Made by a program: the position numbers and the translations under genes. From Ectopseudomonas composti (lineage in GTDB: Bacteria; Pseudomonadota; Gammaproteobacteria; Pseudomonadales; Pseudomonadaceae), in assembly GCF_900115475.1 (NCBI RefSeq), contig NZ_FOWP01000003.1, forward strand, positions 186,001 to 250,000: a stretch of 64,000 bases of DNA. The letters are read 5' to 3'. Below, one piece after another: positions 10,651 through 18,914 of this stretch. Numbering within the stretch: position 1 is the first letter of the stretch; every line of letters starts with the position of its first letter. The notes beneath the pieces are model-generated. The model had not been told where the DNA came from. It saw only the letters and a program-made list of their open reading frames with translations, and ran no database searches.

Positions 10651-12066
10651 ATGTCGCGATTGCTGCTGATCCTCTGCCTGTTGGCCATGCTGCCGCTGCC
10701 GGTCAGCGCACGCCTGGCCGGCCCGCCCGAGGTCGGTAGCCAAACCCGCAGCGCCCGTGATCTACCCACGATCCGCAGCAGCGGCGAACTGCGCGTTTTG
10801 GTCAATCAGAGTCGCAACAGCTCGGGGTCTGTCAAGGGCCAGAGCATCGGTGTCGAGTACCACCGCTTGCGAGCATTCGAGCAGTACCTCAACCGCAATT
10901 CCCGAGACGGCCGCAGCCTCACGCTGAAGATCATCCCCAAAGCCAAGGATCAGTTGCTCGGCGCCCTGCAGCGCGGCGAGGGCGATCTGGTTGCCCCTGG
11001 CGAACTGCTCAATGTGCGCACCGGGCACGATGTCAGCGCCAGTACGGCGATTCGCCGAGAAGTGCCGTTGGTGCTGGTATCGAAGCAGGGCAACCGGCAT
11101 TACCGCAGCCTTGAGCAGTTGGCCGGGCGTAGCCTCTCGTTGCCGGCAGGTAGCGCCGTAGGTGAGGCGCTGCGATTGATCAACCAGCAATTGGCGGATC
11201 GCAAGCTGCCGCCTATCGTGGTCGAGTGGGTAGATCCCAGCCTGGCCGTCGAAGACGTGCTGGAAATGGTCCAAGCCGGCATCTTCGAGCGCACTGCAGT
11301 GGAGCTGCCGATCGCCGAGCGCTGGGCCAAGGTGATGCCTAAACTGCGTGTCGACAAACATCTGGTTCTGGCGCGCGATGGCGACATGAAATGGTTCGTG
11401 CGCCCCGATGCGCCGATGCTGCGTGCCAGTATCGACCGTTTCTTCAGTGGCTATCAGAGCCCGGCCGATCAGGATGCTGCATTCCAGCGAGTCTATCGCC
11501 GTCTGTACAAGGTGCATTCACCCCTGGGGCGTAACGAACGCCAGCGCCTGGAGAAGGTACGTTCGGTGTTGCAGCAACACGCCGAGCAGCAGGGTTTCGA
11601 CTGGCTGATGCTGGCTGCCCTGGCGTTCAAGGAGTCGACCTTGAATCCATCAGCGCGCGGTGCGAGTGGGGCGACCGGGCTGATGCAGATCACTCCGGCG
11701 GCGGCACGCAGCGTCGGGGTGAGCAACATCCAGAATATCGATGGCAACGTTCAGGCCAGCAGCAAGTACCTGGCAATGATCCGCCGCAATTTCTTCAACA
11801 GCCCGCAGCTCAACGAGCGTGAACGCATGGCCTTCGTGCTGGCGGGTTACAACCTGGGCCCGCAACGGGTGCAGAGCCTGCGTGCCGAGGCGCGCAGACG
11901 TGGGCTCAACCCCAATCAGTGGTTCTTCCAGGTCGAGCGTGTGGCCATGGAGCAGATGGGGATGGGCGTAGTGAGCTATGTGAATGCGGTGAATAAGTAC
12001 TACCTTGCTTATGACCGTGAGCGCTATTTGCTCGAGCCGCAGGGGCGACGTCTGACGGCTAATTGA
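10651..12066 (+). CDS. MltF-type lytic transglycosylase (SBP_bac_3 + SLT domains)
   Basis: Periplasmic murein transglycosylase that cleaves glycan strands to 1,6-anhydro-MurNAc ends. The signal peptide (MSRLLLILCLLAMLPLPVSA) is followed by a solute-binding-type regulatory domain (about residues 45-280) and a C-terminal SLT domain with the catalytic Glu in LAFKESTLNP and the motif GASGATGLMQITPAAA, then AGYNLGPQRV. This is the MltF domain order. I start at ATG 10651, which has TGGAGAG just ahead. The longer frame from 10516 has no ribosome-binding site and would bury the signal peptide. Pseudomonas genomes usually carry more than one MltF-like protein, so I leave the symbol open. Confidence 0.92.
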   Translation: MSRLLLILCLLAMLPLPVSARLAGPPEVGSQTRSARDLPTIRSSGELRVLVNQSRNSSGSVKGQSIGVEYHRLRAFEQYLNRNSRDGRSLTLKIIPKAKDQLLGALQRGEGDLVAPGELLNVRTGHDVSASTAIRREVPLVLVSKQGNRHYRSLEQLAGRSLSLPAGSAVGEALRLINQQLADRKLPPIVVEWVDPSLAVEDVLEMVQAGIFERTAVELPIAERWAKVMPKLRVDKHLVLARDGDMKWFVRPDAPMLRASIDRFFSGYQSPADQDAAFQRVYRRLYKVHSPLGRNERQRLEKVRSVLQQHAEQQGFDWLMLAALAFKESTLNPSARGASGATGLMQITPAAARSVGVSNIQNIDGNVQASSKYLAMIRRNFFNSPQLNERERMAFVLAGYNLGPQRVQSLRAEARRRGLNPNQWFFQVERVAMEQMGMGVVSYVNAVNKYYLAYDRERYLLEPQGRRLTAN

Positions 12067-12171
12067 ATATCAAATTAATCGATTCATATAAGCGGTATTT
12101 TGCTGTTCTATGATCAAATAAATTGGATATTCTATGCGCCATCTACCCCACACAACGAAGGAAGCCTTGCA

Positions 12172-12606
12172 ATGAACAACCTGATCAAAAGCATTACCGC
12201 CAGCCAAGCCGGCCTGGGTATCACCATCCTGCGCATCGTCGCTGGCATTACCTTTGCCGCCCACGGCTCGCAGAAACTGTTTGGTTGGTTTGGCGGTTAT
12301 GGTCTGGCGGGTGTTGCGCAGTGGATGGAGAGCATCGGCCTGGCGCCGGGCTATCTGATGGCGCTGATGGCGGGTAGTGCAGAGTTCTTCGGCGGTGTGG
12401 CGCTGATCATCGGTCTGCTGGTGCGTCCTGCTGCAGCGGTGCTGGCGGTGACCATGCTGGTGGCGATCTTCACCGTGCACCTGGCCAACGGCTTCTTCAT
12501 GAGCAACAACGGCTACGAGTTCGCTCTGGCCCTGCTGGCCATCAGCGTCGCACTGGTATTCGAAGGTGCTGGCAAGCTGTCGATCGATAGCAAGCTCGCT
12601 CGCTGA
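12172..12606 (+). CDS. DoxX-family membrane protein
   Basis: Small integral membrane protein of 144 residues with four helices, DoxX/YphA type. The conserved start of the first helix pair, GITILRIVAGITFAAHGSQKLFGWFGG, and the later GSAEFFGGVALIIGLLVR and NGYEFALALLAISVALVF segments define the family. Members associate with quinone-linked or redox-stress membrane functions, but the biochemical role is mostly uncharacterised. Start at ATG 12172 with GAAGGAAG upstream. It is transcribed alone, followed by a strong bidirectional terminator shared with the LysR gene. Confidence 0.9.
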   Translation: MNNLIKSITASQAGLGITILRIVAGITFAAHGSQKLFGWFGGYGLAGVAQWMESIGLAPGYLMALMAGSAEFFGGVALIIGLLVRPAAAVLAVTMLVAIFTVHLANGFFMSNNGYEFALALLAISVALVFEGAGKLSIDSKLAR

Positions 12607-12624
12607 TTCGCTCCCGCAACAACG

Positions 12625-12650
12625 AGAAGGCCCGCATCTGCGGGCCTTCT
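12625..12650. terminator. Bidirectional intrinsic terminator between doxX-like and lysR genes
   Basis: Perfect 11-bp stem AGAAGGCCCGC / GCGGGCCTTCT around the tetraloop ATCT, located between two convergent genes. GC-rich core with short T or A tracts formed by the stem ends, as usual in Pseudomonas. Confidence 0.85.
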
Positions 12651-12669
12651 TGCGTTCAGGGGCGGGCAA

Positions 12670-13605
12670 TCATGCAGCAGGCGCTTGCTCGGCCTTTTTC
12701 TCCTGAGCGGCGACCTGTTGCGCCAGTTCGATCATCTGCTCGCGCATCCAGCGGTTGGCCGGGTCCTGATCGGTGCTCTCGTGCCAATACAGGTGGGTTT
12801 CCAGCGCGGGGACGTCACCGACCGGCAGCGTCACATGGTGCAGGTTGTGGCGGCGGGCGAAGCGTTCCGGCACGGTCATCACCATGTCGGTCTGTTGCAT
12901 CACGCTGCTGGCCATCAGGTAGTGCTGCGAGCGCAGGGCAATCTTGCGCTGGATACCCATCTTGCCCAGTGCCAGGTCGACGTAGCCGAGGCCACTGCGC
13001 CGGCTGGAGATGTGGATGTGAGTCAGCGACAGGTATTCGTCGAGGCTGATCTTTTCCTTGGCCAGCGGATGGCCGGGGCGCATGGCGCAGACGTAGCGAT
13101 CATCCAGCAGCTTGACGTGACGAACCTGCGGGTCGGTGTTCAATGGTGCGTCGACGGCAAAATCGAGACGGCCGGCGGCCAGTTCCTTGGTGGTTTCGCG
13201 GCGCTTGGCCAGGAAGCTCTCGATGCACACGTTCGGTGCCAGGCGACGCAGACGCTGGAACAGCGGCGGCAGGAGAATCTGCTCCGACAGGTCGGTCATG
13301 CTGATGCGGTAGGTCTTGCCGGCCTGTTGCGGGTTGAAGGTGCGGCTTTCCTGCACGGAGACGCGCAGCAGCTGCAGGGCGTTGCGCACCGGGCCGATGA
13401 TGTTCTGCGCCATGGGTGTCGGCACCATGCCTTGGGCAGTACGCACGAACAGCGGGTCGTTGAAGGTTTCGCGCAGGCGGGCGAGGGCGTTGGAAACCGC
13501 TGGCTGGGTGATGCCGACGATCTGTCCGGCACGGGTCAGGTTGGCCTCGGTGTAGATGGCGTCGAAGACGATGAAGAGGTTCAGGTCCACCTTGGTCAGG
13601 TTCAT
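12670..13605 (-). CDS. LysR-family transcriptional regulator
   Basis: 311-residue LysR regulator. The N-terminal winged helix-turn-helix is clear ([34 protein letters not shown]), followed by a PBP2-type effector domain (from about residue 90). It is of the NodD/LeuO-like subgroup that begins [18 protein letters not shown]. It is divergent from the acyl-CoA dehydrogenase gene with 149 bp between the starts, the classic arrangement for a LysR protein that controls its neighbour. The C-terminus is extended by a polar tail ([13 protein letters not shown]). Effector unknown. Confidence 0.93.
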   Translation of the reverse strand: MNLTKVDLNLFIVFDAIYTEANLTRAGQIVGITQPAVSNALARLRETFNDPLFVRTAQGMVPTPMAQNIIGPVRNALQLLRVSVQESRTFNPQQAGKTYRISMTDLSEQILLPPLFQRLRRLAPNVCIESFLAKRRETTKELAAGRLDFAVDAPLNTDPQVRHVKLLDDRYVCAMRPGHPLAKEKISLDEYLSLTHIHISSRRSGLGYVDLALGKMGIQRKIALRSQHYLMASSVMQQTDMVMTVPERFARRHNLHHVTLPVGDVPALETHLYWHESTDQDPANRWMREQMIELAQQVAAQEKKAEQAPAA

Positions 13606-13629
13606 GCCGGCAGTGCTCCAGGGGCGTCG

Positions 13630-13685
13630 ATATCAATCGATCATATATCGGTTATGAATGTTCATACACGCTGAAAATAGGTTCG
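13630..13685. promoter_or_regulatory. Probable LysR operator/promoter region (lysR/ACAD intergenic)
   Basis: The divergent intergenic region is AT-rich around 13630-13690 and contains imperfect dyads such as CGAT-CATAT-ATCG (near 13637-13649), in keeping with LysR-type T-N11-A sites. Position and composition support a regulatory role; the exact operator cannot be fixed by eye. Confidence 0.35.
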
Positions 13686-13754
13686 ATAAATCTTAAGTGC
13701 TGTTCTAGCATCATTTCCACAACCTCTCACCCTTTGTCACAAACAGGTAACCCC

Positions 13755-14984
13755 ATGGATTTCGCCTATTCCCCGAAGGTTCAAGAGCTGCGTGAACGTG
13801 TCAGCGCATTCATGGAAGCGCACGTCTATCCGGCCGAAGCGGTATTCGAGCGGCAAGTGGCCGAAGGTGATCGCTGGCAGCCGACCGCGATCATGGAAGA
13901 ACTGAAGAACAAGGCCAAAGCCGAAGGCCTGTGGAACCTGTTCCTGCCCGAGTCCGCCTACGGCGCGGGCCTGACCAACACCGAGTACGCGCCGCTGGCC
14001 GAGATCATGGGCCGCTCGCTGATCGGCCCGGAGCCGTTCAACTGCGCTGCGCCGGATACCGGCAATATGGAAGTGCTGGTGCGTTACGGCAACGAGGCGC
14101 AGAAGCAGCAATGGCTGGAGCCGCTGCTGTCCGGCGAGATTCGCTCTGCCTTCGCCATGACCGAGCCGGGCGTGGCCTCCTCGGACGCCACCAACATGCA
14201 GGCCAACGCCCGCCGTGAAGGTGATGAGTGGGTGATCAATGGCCGCAAGTGGTGGACCTCCGGTGCCTGCGACCCGCGCTGCAAGGTGATGATCTTCATG
14301 GGCCTGACCAACCCGGACGCGCCGCGTCACCAGCAGCACTCGATGATCCTGGTACCGATGGATGCGCCGGGTGTCACTGTACTGCGCCCGCTGCCGGTAT
14401 TCGGCTACGACGATGCGCCGCATGGCCATGCCGAGGTGCTGTTCGAGAACGTGCGGGTGCCCTATGAGAACGTGCTGCTGGGCGAGGGGCGTGGTTTCGA
14501 GATTGCCCAGGGTCGTCTCGGCCCAGGCCGCATCCACCACTGCATGCGTTCGATCGGAATGGCCGAACGGGCCCTGGAGCTGATGTGCAGGCGCGCCGTG
14601 AGCCGCACGGCCTTCGGCAAACCCCTGGCGCGCCTGGGTGGCAACATCGACCACATCGCCGATTCGCGCATGGAGATCAACCAGGCGCGCCTGCTGACCC
14701 TCAACGCGGCCTACATGATGGATACCGTCGGCAACAAGATCGCGGCCAGCGAGATCGCCCAGATCAAGGTGGTGGCGCCCAACGTGGCGCTGAAGGTGAT
14801 TGACCGGGCAATTCAGATGCACGGTGGCGCCGGGGTCTCCAACGACTTCCCGTTGGCTTACTGGTACGCCATGCAACGTACCCTGCGCCTTGCCGACGGC
14901 CCGGACGAGGTGCATCGCGCCGCCATCGGCAAGTACGAGATCGGCAAGTACGTGCCGCGTGACGTGATGAAAGCCAGTCGCTGA
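13755..14984 (+). CDS. Acyl-CoA dehydrogenase family protein
   Basis: FAD-dependent acyl-CoA dehydrogenase, 409 residues, of the ACAD10/11-like branch. It oxidises an acyl-CoA to the 2-enoyl-CoA and passes electrons to ETF. Visible: N-terminal helical domain, the FAD/substrate segment [35 protein letters not shown], and the C-terminal helical domain with [18 protein letters not shown] and [10 protein letters not shown]. Start at ATG 13755, preceded by ACAGGT; a TTG seven codons earlier is less likely. It is transcribed alone away from the LysR gene and ends in a strong terminator. Chain-length specificity unknown. Confidence 0.93.
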   Translation: MDFAYSPKVQELRERVSAFMEAHVYPAEAVFERQVAEGDRWQPTAIMEELKNKAKAEGLWNLFLPESAYGAGLTNTEYAPLAEIMGRSLIGPEPFNCAAPDTGNMEVLVRYGNEAQKQQWLEPLLSGEIRSAFAMTEPGVASSDATNMQANARREGDEWVINGRKWWTSGACDPRCKVMIFMGLTNPDAPRHQQHSMILVPMDAPGVTVLRPLPVFGYDDAPHGHAEVLFENVRVPYENVLLGEGRGFEIAQGRLGPGRIHHCMRSIGMAERALELMCRRAVSRTAFGKPLARLGGNIDHIADSRMEINQARLLTLNAAYMMDTVGNKIAASEIAQIKVVAPNVALKVIDRAIQMHGGAGVSNDFPLAYWYAMQRTLRLADGPDEVHRAAIGKYEIGKYVPRDVMKASR

Positions 14985-15000
14985 TTCAGCGGCTCCGTAT

Positions 15001-15034
15001 AAAGAAGAGGCCCGCTTGTGCGGGCCTCTTCTTT
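15001..15034. terminator. Strong bidirectional terminator between ACAD and the terC operon
   Basis: Perfect 15-bp stem AAAGAAGAGGCCCGC / GCGGGCCTCTTCTTT with loop TTGT, located between convergent transcription units. A-tract on one side and T-tract on the other allow termination in both directions. Confidence 0.9.
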
Positions 15035-15047
15035 AATGTCTGCGAGC

Positions 15048-15227
15048 TCAGGGCAATCTGTCGTCCGAGCGTTGCTCCTGATCCAGCCAGTCCAGGCGCA
15101 CATGCAGTTGCGCGGCGAAGGTACGTGCCGCCAGTTCTTCTTGAAAGGTCAGTGCGCGACGCCCGAATCGTACCTGCCAGAGCAGTTGGCCCTGGCGCTC
15201 GATGAGTTCTATGCAGACTTCGGGCAT
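15048..15227 (-). CDS. Small conserved-looking protein downstream of terC (59 residues)
   Basis: A short gene nine bases after the terC stop. It begins MPEVCIELIERQGQLLWQVR and ends with an acidic/polar tail (LDQEQRSDDRLP). A textbook ribosome-binding site (TGAGGAG, six bases ahead of the ATG) overlaps the terC end, and the bidirectional terminator follows the stop by 13 bp, so it is fully framed as the last gene of a terC operon. The sequence has no signal peptide or membrane segment and is probably a small cytosolic protein with a beta-hairpin then a helix. Function unknown; it could be an overlooked partner of TerC. Confidence 0.7.
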   Translation of the reverse strand: MPEVCIELIERQGQLLWQVRFGRRALTFQEELAARTFAAQLHVRLDWLDQEQRSDDRLP

Positions 15228-15236
15228 TGCTTCTCC

Positions 15237-16226
15237 TCAGGTGGCGCTGGCCTTGTCGCGCGTCTTCAGCAGCGACAACAGCACGCCGCCAGCCAGCAGG
15301 CCCAAGGTTACGCCAAGTGAGAGCAGGGCTGGAACCTTGATCAGGTCGTGCAGGAAGATCTTGCCGCCGATGTACATCAGCACCAGCGCCAGGGCGTACT
15401 TCAGGTAGATGAAGCGGTGCATCAGCGCCGCCAGGGCGAAGTACAGCGCGCGCAAGCCAAGAATGGCGAAGATGTTCGAGGTGTAGACGATGAACGGGTC
15501 CTGCGAGATGGCCAGCACCGCCGGCACGCTATCCACCGCGAACACCAGGTCGGCCAGTTCGATCAGCACCAGTGCCAGTAGCAGCGGGGTGGCATAGAGC
15601 AGTGGCTTGCCGCTGACCTTGTCCTTCAGGCGCACCAGGAACTTGCCTTCGTGCAGGTCGTCGGTCACACGAATGTGCTTGCGCACGAAGCGGATCACCG
15701 GATTCTGCGCCAGGTCTGGATGCGACTCTTCGTCACCGCCACTGCGCAGCATCTTGATGCCACTGAACAGCAGGAAGGCGCCAAAGATGTAGAGAATCCA
15801 GTCGAACTGCTGCACCAGGGCCGTGCCCAGGCCGATCATGATCGCGCGCAGGACGATGACCCCGAGAATGCCCCAGAACAGCACGCGATGCTGGTACTTA
15901 CGCGGGATGTTGAAGTAGCCGAGGATCATCGCCATGACGAAGACGTTGTCCATCGACAGCGATTGTTCCACCAGGAAACCGGTGTAGTACTCCATCGCCT
16001 TGGTGCCGCCGAGCTGCCACCAGATCCAGCCGCCGAAGGCGACGCCGACACTGAAGTAGCCCGAATACAGCAGCAGGCTCTCGCGCATCTCGATTTCATG
16101 CTGATCGCGATGCAGCACGCCGAGGTCGAGTACCAGCAGGATGATGATCAGTGCCAGAAAGGCCAGCCAGAACCAGCCGGGGGTACCGAAGATGGGGGAT
16201 GTCAAAAAGGCAAGTAGAGCGTCCAT
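15237..16226 (-). CDS. TerC/Alx-family integral membrane protein
   Basis: 329-residue membrane protein of the TerC/Alx family with about nine helices. Acidic motifs inside helices are intact: VEQSLSMDNVFVMAMIL and LADLVFAVDSVPAVLAIS, the paired Asp/Glu sites thought to handle metal ions (manganese export or metalation of secreted proteins in characterised Alx/TerC members). A polar loop (LRSGGDEESHPDLAQNPV) separates the two halves. The start is ATG 16226 with AAGGGAGGG ahead, not the longer open frame. It forms an operon with the following 59-residue gene and has its own promoter-like sequence and structured leader upstream. Confidence 0.93.
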   Translation of the reverse strand: MDALLAFLTSPIFGTPGWFWLAFLALIIILLVLDLGVLHRDQHEIEMRESLLLYSGYFSVGVAFGGWIWWQLGGTKAMEYYTGFLVEQSLSMDNVFVMAMILGYFNIPRKYQHRVLFWGILGVIVLRAIMIGLGTALVQQFDWILYIFGAFLLFSGIKMLRSGGDEESHPDLAQNPVIRFVRKHIRVTDDLHEGKFLVRLKDKVSGKPLLYATPLLLALVLIELADLVFAVDSVPAVLAISQDPFIVYTSNIFAILGLRALYFALAALMHRFIYLKYALALVLMYIGGKIFLHDLIKVPALLSLGVTLGLLAGGVLLSLLKTRDKASAT

Positions 16227-16284
16227 GAGCCCTCCCTTATGTCTGCCTGAGTTGAAAGAAATCCACTCAGTGACTCCGACATCA

Positions 16285-16302
16285 CGGTGAGAAAACTCAC
16301 CG
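16285..16302 (-). promoter_or_regulatory. Hairpin in the terC leader
   Basis: Perfect 7-bp stem CGGTGAG / CTCACCG around an AAAA (TTTT on the mRNA) loop, about 60 bases upstream of the terC start. Such leaders in Alx/TerC genes often house a manganese or pH-responsive element, but I could not match the yybP-ykoY consensus here. Confidence 0.4.
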
Positions 16303-16331
16303 CCAGAGGGGCCCGGCGTCACGCGGTGCGA

Positions 16332-16360
16332 AGACTAACGCTGAGTCGACAGGCTGCCAA
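16332..16360 (-). promoter_or_regulatory. Candidate sigma-70 promoter for terC
   Basis: On the minus strand TTGGCA (16355-16360) is followed after exactly 17 bases by TAGTCT (16332-16337). It lies in the 162-bp gap before terC and would give a leader of about 100 nt containing the hairpin at 16285-16302. Confidence 0.45.
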
Positions 16361-16388
16361 GCCCCCTGGTGGGGAATATTTTCTGCGG

Positions 16389-17768
16389 TCAGTAGACCCA
16401 GACTTCGACCCGCCGATTGCGAATGCGACCGTTGTCCTGATCATTGGCTGCCACTGGCAGCTCACTGCCCATGCCGGTGATCTCGCGAAACAGCACGCCC
16501 TGTCTGGCCAGCTCGCGGCGCACTGCCATGGCGCGCAGTTTCGACAGCAGCTCGGCGCGTTCGGGGTCACTCTTCGGGTCGCCGAAACCGACCAGCACCA
16601 CCTTGTTCTGCAGCTTGTCGTGTTGCTTGAGATAGTCCAGCACCCGCTGCAGATCGCGCTGGGCCTTGTTGTCCAGGGTGGCGCTGCCTTCCTGGAAACG
16701 GAAGTTCACCGACAATCGCTGGGCTTGCTGTGCCAGTTGCCGATAATCGCTGGGCATCTGTGCATCGGCCGTCACCTTCACCGTCTGCACGGTCTGGGCG
16801 ATGAAACCGCTGCTATCAACGATGGCCTGGCCGCGGGGGCTATGGGTGAATTCGATCAGTGCACGCGCCCAGGGATTGCTCAACTGAGGATCGTTATAGA
16901 TGAACAGACGACGCGCCAGGGGATAGTCCTCGGTGGCGATCAGCGTGGTACTCGGCGGCATGGGCTGCGAATCGCCAGCCGCGACGGCGACAGCCTTGGC
17001 CTGGCGAATGTAGGGCAGGCCGATGAAGCCGATGCCGTTGGGATCGCTGCTCACCGAGTCGGACAGTTGATTGCTGGACTCGAAGCGTTGTGCGGCGGCG
17101 GCGAGCGTGCGCCCGCCCGGTGCCAGCACCAGCTCCTTGAAGGTGTCGTAAGTGCCGGAGTTGTCATCGCGCGCATAGGGACGAACCTTGCCAGGCTTGC
17201 CACCCAGCGCCGCCCAGTCATCGATCCCCCCGGAGAACAGCTGTGCGATCTGCTCGACACTGAGCGCGGTAATCGGGTTCGATGGGTGAACGATGATCGC
17301 CAGGCCGTCGATGGCGATGACCTGCTCGCTCTGCGGGCTATGCATGTCGCCCAGCGACGCCAGGGAGGCGGCTTCGCCATCCTTGATCGGCCGCGACGAG
17401 GCGGCCAGATCGGCACTGCCATCCTTGAGTGAGGTAAAGCCGGTGCCTGAGCCGTGCGCCGCCACCTCGACTACGATCAGGCGGCCATCGCTCTGGCGTG
17501 CGAGCAGGCGTTGCTCGTTCTCACGGGAGCCATTCTCGCTACGAATGTCATGCAGCCCTTGAGCCTCGAACAGCCCTTTGATCAATTCCGGGCCAAGCTT
17601 GGCACCGATGGTGTTGGAGCCCTGGATGCGCAGCACTGGTTGATCGCCTTCGGAGGCGGGCAGGGCAGCGAAGACCGAAAGGGGCAAGGCGTAGCAGATG
17701 AAACCGATCAGCAGCAGTGACAGAGTACGACCCCAGAGGTCGCGGTCGGCGGACAGGGCGTGCGGCAT
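16389..17768 (-). CDS. PstS-like phosphate-binding domain fused to an OmpA peptidoglycan-binding domain
   Basis: 459-residue secreted protein. A hydrophobic signal segment (residues about 13-35) precedes a PBP-like domain related to PstS: LRIQGSNTIGAKLGPELIKG, GSGTGFTSLKDGSADLAASSRPI, AIIVHPSNPI-SVEQIAQLFSGGIDDW, YARDDNSGTYDTFKE. A C-terminal OmpA-like domain (from about residue 345) has NFRFQEGSATLDNKAQRDL, VVLVGFGD and the closing NGRIRNRRVEVWVY that binds peptidoglycan. A phosphate or oxyanion binder tethered to the wall is the reasonable reading. No pstCAB genes lie nearby. A good Pho-box candidate sits about 57 bp upstream of the ATG, which fits phosphate-starvation control. Confidence 0.88.
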   Translation of the reverse strand: MPHALSADRDLWGRTLSLLLIGFICYALPLSVFAALPASEGDQPVLRIQGSNTIGAKLGPELIKGLFEAQGLHDIRSENGSRENEQRLLARQSDGRLIVVEVAAHGSGTGFTSLKDGSADLAASSRPIKDGEAASLASLGDMHSPQSEQVIAIDGLAIIVHPSNPITALSVEQIAQLFSGGIDDWAALGGKPGKVRPYARDDNSGTYDTFKELVLAPGGRTLAAAAQRFESSNQLSDSVSSDPNGIGFIGLPYIRQAKAVAVAAGDSQPMPPSTTLIATEDYPLARRLFIYNDPQLSNPWARALIEFTHSPRGQAIVDSSGFIAQTVQTVKVTADAQMPSDYRQLAQQAQRLSVNFRFQEGSATLDNKAQRDLQRVLDYLKQHDKLQNKVVLVGFGDPKSDPERAELLSKLRAMAVRRELARQGVLFREITGMGSELPVAANDQDNGRIRNRRVEVWVY

Positions 17769-17824
17769 GCGGCAGGCACCTTCTAATGGGTGAGAGGAAG
17801 TGCCGCGCAGATTAAGTCAGTCAG

Positions 17825-17842
17825 ATTGCAGTGATATGACGG
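17825..17842 (-). promoter_or_regulatory. Candidate Pho box upstream of the pstS-ompA fusion
   Basis: Minus strand reads CCGTCAT-ATCA-CTGCAAT, 11 of 14 matches to the PhoB consensus CTGTCAT-N4-CTGTCAT with correct spacing. Ten bases downstream lies TAATCT, a reasonable -10 at the position expected when PhoB replaces the -35 box. The start codon follows about 57 bp from the box. Confidence 0.55.
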
Positions 17843-17870
17843 CGTGCGTGATCTGCACGCCTCACGTGTT

Positions 17871-18683
17871 TCAGCTCAGCTCCAGCCAGATCGGCGCATG
17901 ATCGGACGGCTTTTCCATGCCGCGCAGATCGTAGTCGATGCCGGCATCCTTGAAGCGCGCCTGCAGCGGCTGGCTGGCGAGGATCACGTCGATACGCAGG
18001 CCGCGCTTGGGGTCGTCTTCGAAGCCACGGCTGCGGTAGTCGAACCAGCTGAAACGATCATTCACCTCAGGATTGAGGTGGCGGAAGCTGTCCACCAGGC
18101 CCCAGCTCTTGAGGGTCGCCAGCCACTCGCGCTCCTCCGGTAAGAAGCTGCACTTGCCAGTTTTCAGCCAGCGCAGACGGTTGGGCTCGCCGATGCCGAT
18201 GTCGCAATCTTCCGGGCTGATATTGATGTCGCCCATCACCACCAACGCCTGCTGCGGATCGAAGCGCTCTACCAGCAGTTGCTGCAAGTCGGCATAGAAA
18301 CGCTGCTTGGCCGGGAACTTCACTGGATGGTCGCGGCTTTCGCCCTGCGGGAAATAACCGTTCATGACGGTCACCGGGTTGCCGTTGTCGTCGGCGAAGG
18401 TGCCGTAGATGAAGCGCCGCTGAGCGTCCTCGCCGTCACCAGGGAACCCCTTGTGCAGGCTCAGCGGCGCCTGGCGCGAGAGCAGGGCGACGCCGTAGTG
18501 GCCTTTCTGGCCGTGGTAATGCACGTGGTAGCCGAGCTGGCGGATCTCCGCTTCCGGAAACTGCTCATCGGCGACCTTGGTTTCCTGCAGGCCGATCACG
18601 TCTGGCTGGTGTTTTTCGATCAAAGCTTGCAGCTGATGAGGGCGCGCGCGTAGGCCATTGATATTGAACGATACGATTTTCAT
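17871..18683 (-). CDS. xthA: Exodeoxyribonuclease III
   Basis: Magnesium-dependent AP endonuclease and 3'-5' exonuclease in base excision repair. The 270-residue protein has the full exonuclease III signature: [14 protein letters not shown], catalytic Glu in [16 protein letters not shown], catalytic Asp in [23 protein letters not shown], and the final [10 protein letters not shown] with the catalytic Asp/His pair. Start at ATG 18683 directly on MKIVSFN; the longer open frame upstream enters a transposable element. It is divergent from the GNAT gene. Confidence 0.96.
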   Translation of the reverse strand: MKIVSFNINGLRARPHQLQALIEKHQPDVIGLQETKVADEQFPEAEIRQLGYHVHYHGQKGHYGVALLSRQAPLSLHKGFPGDGEDAQRRFIYGTFADDNGNPVTVMNGYFPQGESRDHPVKFPAKQRFYADLQQLLVERFDPQQALVVMGDINISPEDCDIGIGEPNRLRWLKTGKCSFLPEEREWLATLKSWGLVDSFRHLNPEVNDRFSWFDYRSRGFEDDPKRGLRIDVILASQPLQARFKDAGIDYDLRGMEKPSDHAPIWLELS

Positions 18684-18861
18684 GGGCAGCGGGTCCTGGG
18701 CAAAAGGCGATGCTAGCCGATCCTCGACGCTCGCGGCCAGCGCCTGGCGGGTGCCGGGTGGTGATGCTAGGGTCTGTACTAAAAGTCGCTGAGCGAAGGT
18801 CAGGCAATATCGATTGCGGCCCCGCAGAAACAGGCGAAAAACGGTCGGAGTCGCGCTCGAC

Positions 18862-18876
18862 TTTACGAGTTGTAAA
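18862..18876. repeat. Short palindrome inside the MITE
   Basis: TTTAC-GAGTT-GTAAA dyad in the interior of the miniature element. It may be part of the element's internal structure or a binding site carried by it. Confidence 0.35.
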
Positions 18877-18890
18877 TGAGCATTTTGATC

Positions 18891-18914
18891 GGGCTCGCGC
18901 ACGAGCCTGTTTTT
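18891..18914 (+). terminator. Terminator-like hairpin inside the MITE
   Basis: GGCTCG / CGAGCC stem (18892-18897, 18902-18907) with loop CGCA, followed by TGTTTTT. It looks like a plus-strand intrinsic terminator although no plus-strand gene ends before it. It may stop transcripts initiated within the element or read-through towards the GNAT gene. Confidence 0.5.

Noticed and set aside
16227..16388. yybP-ykoY manganese riboswitch upstream of terC
   Set aside because: Expected for this family but the conserved loop sequences could not be matched; a promoter overlaps the place where the 5' part would be.
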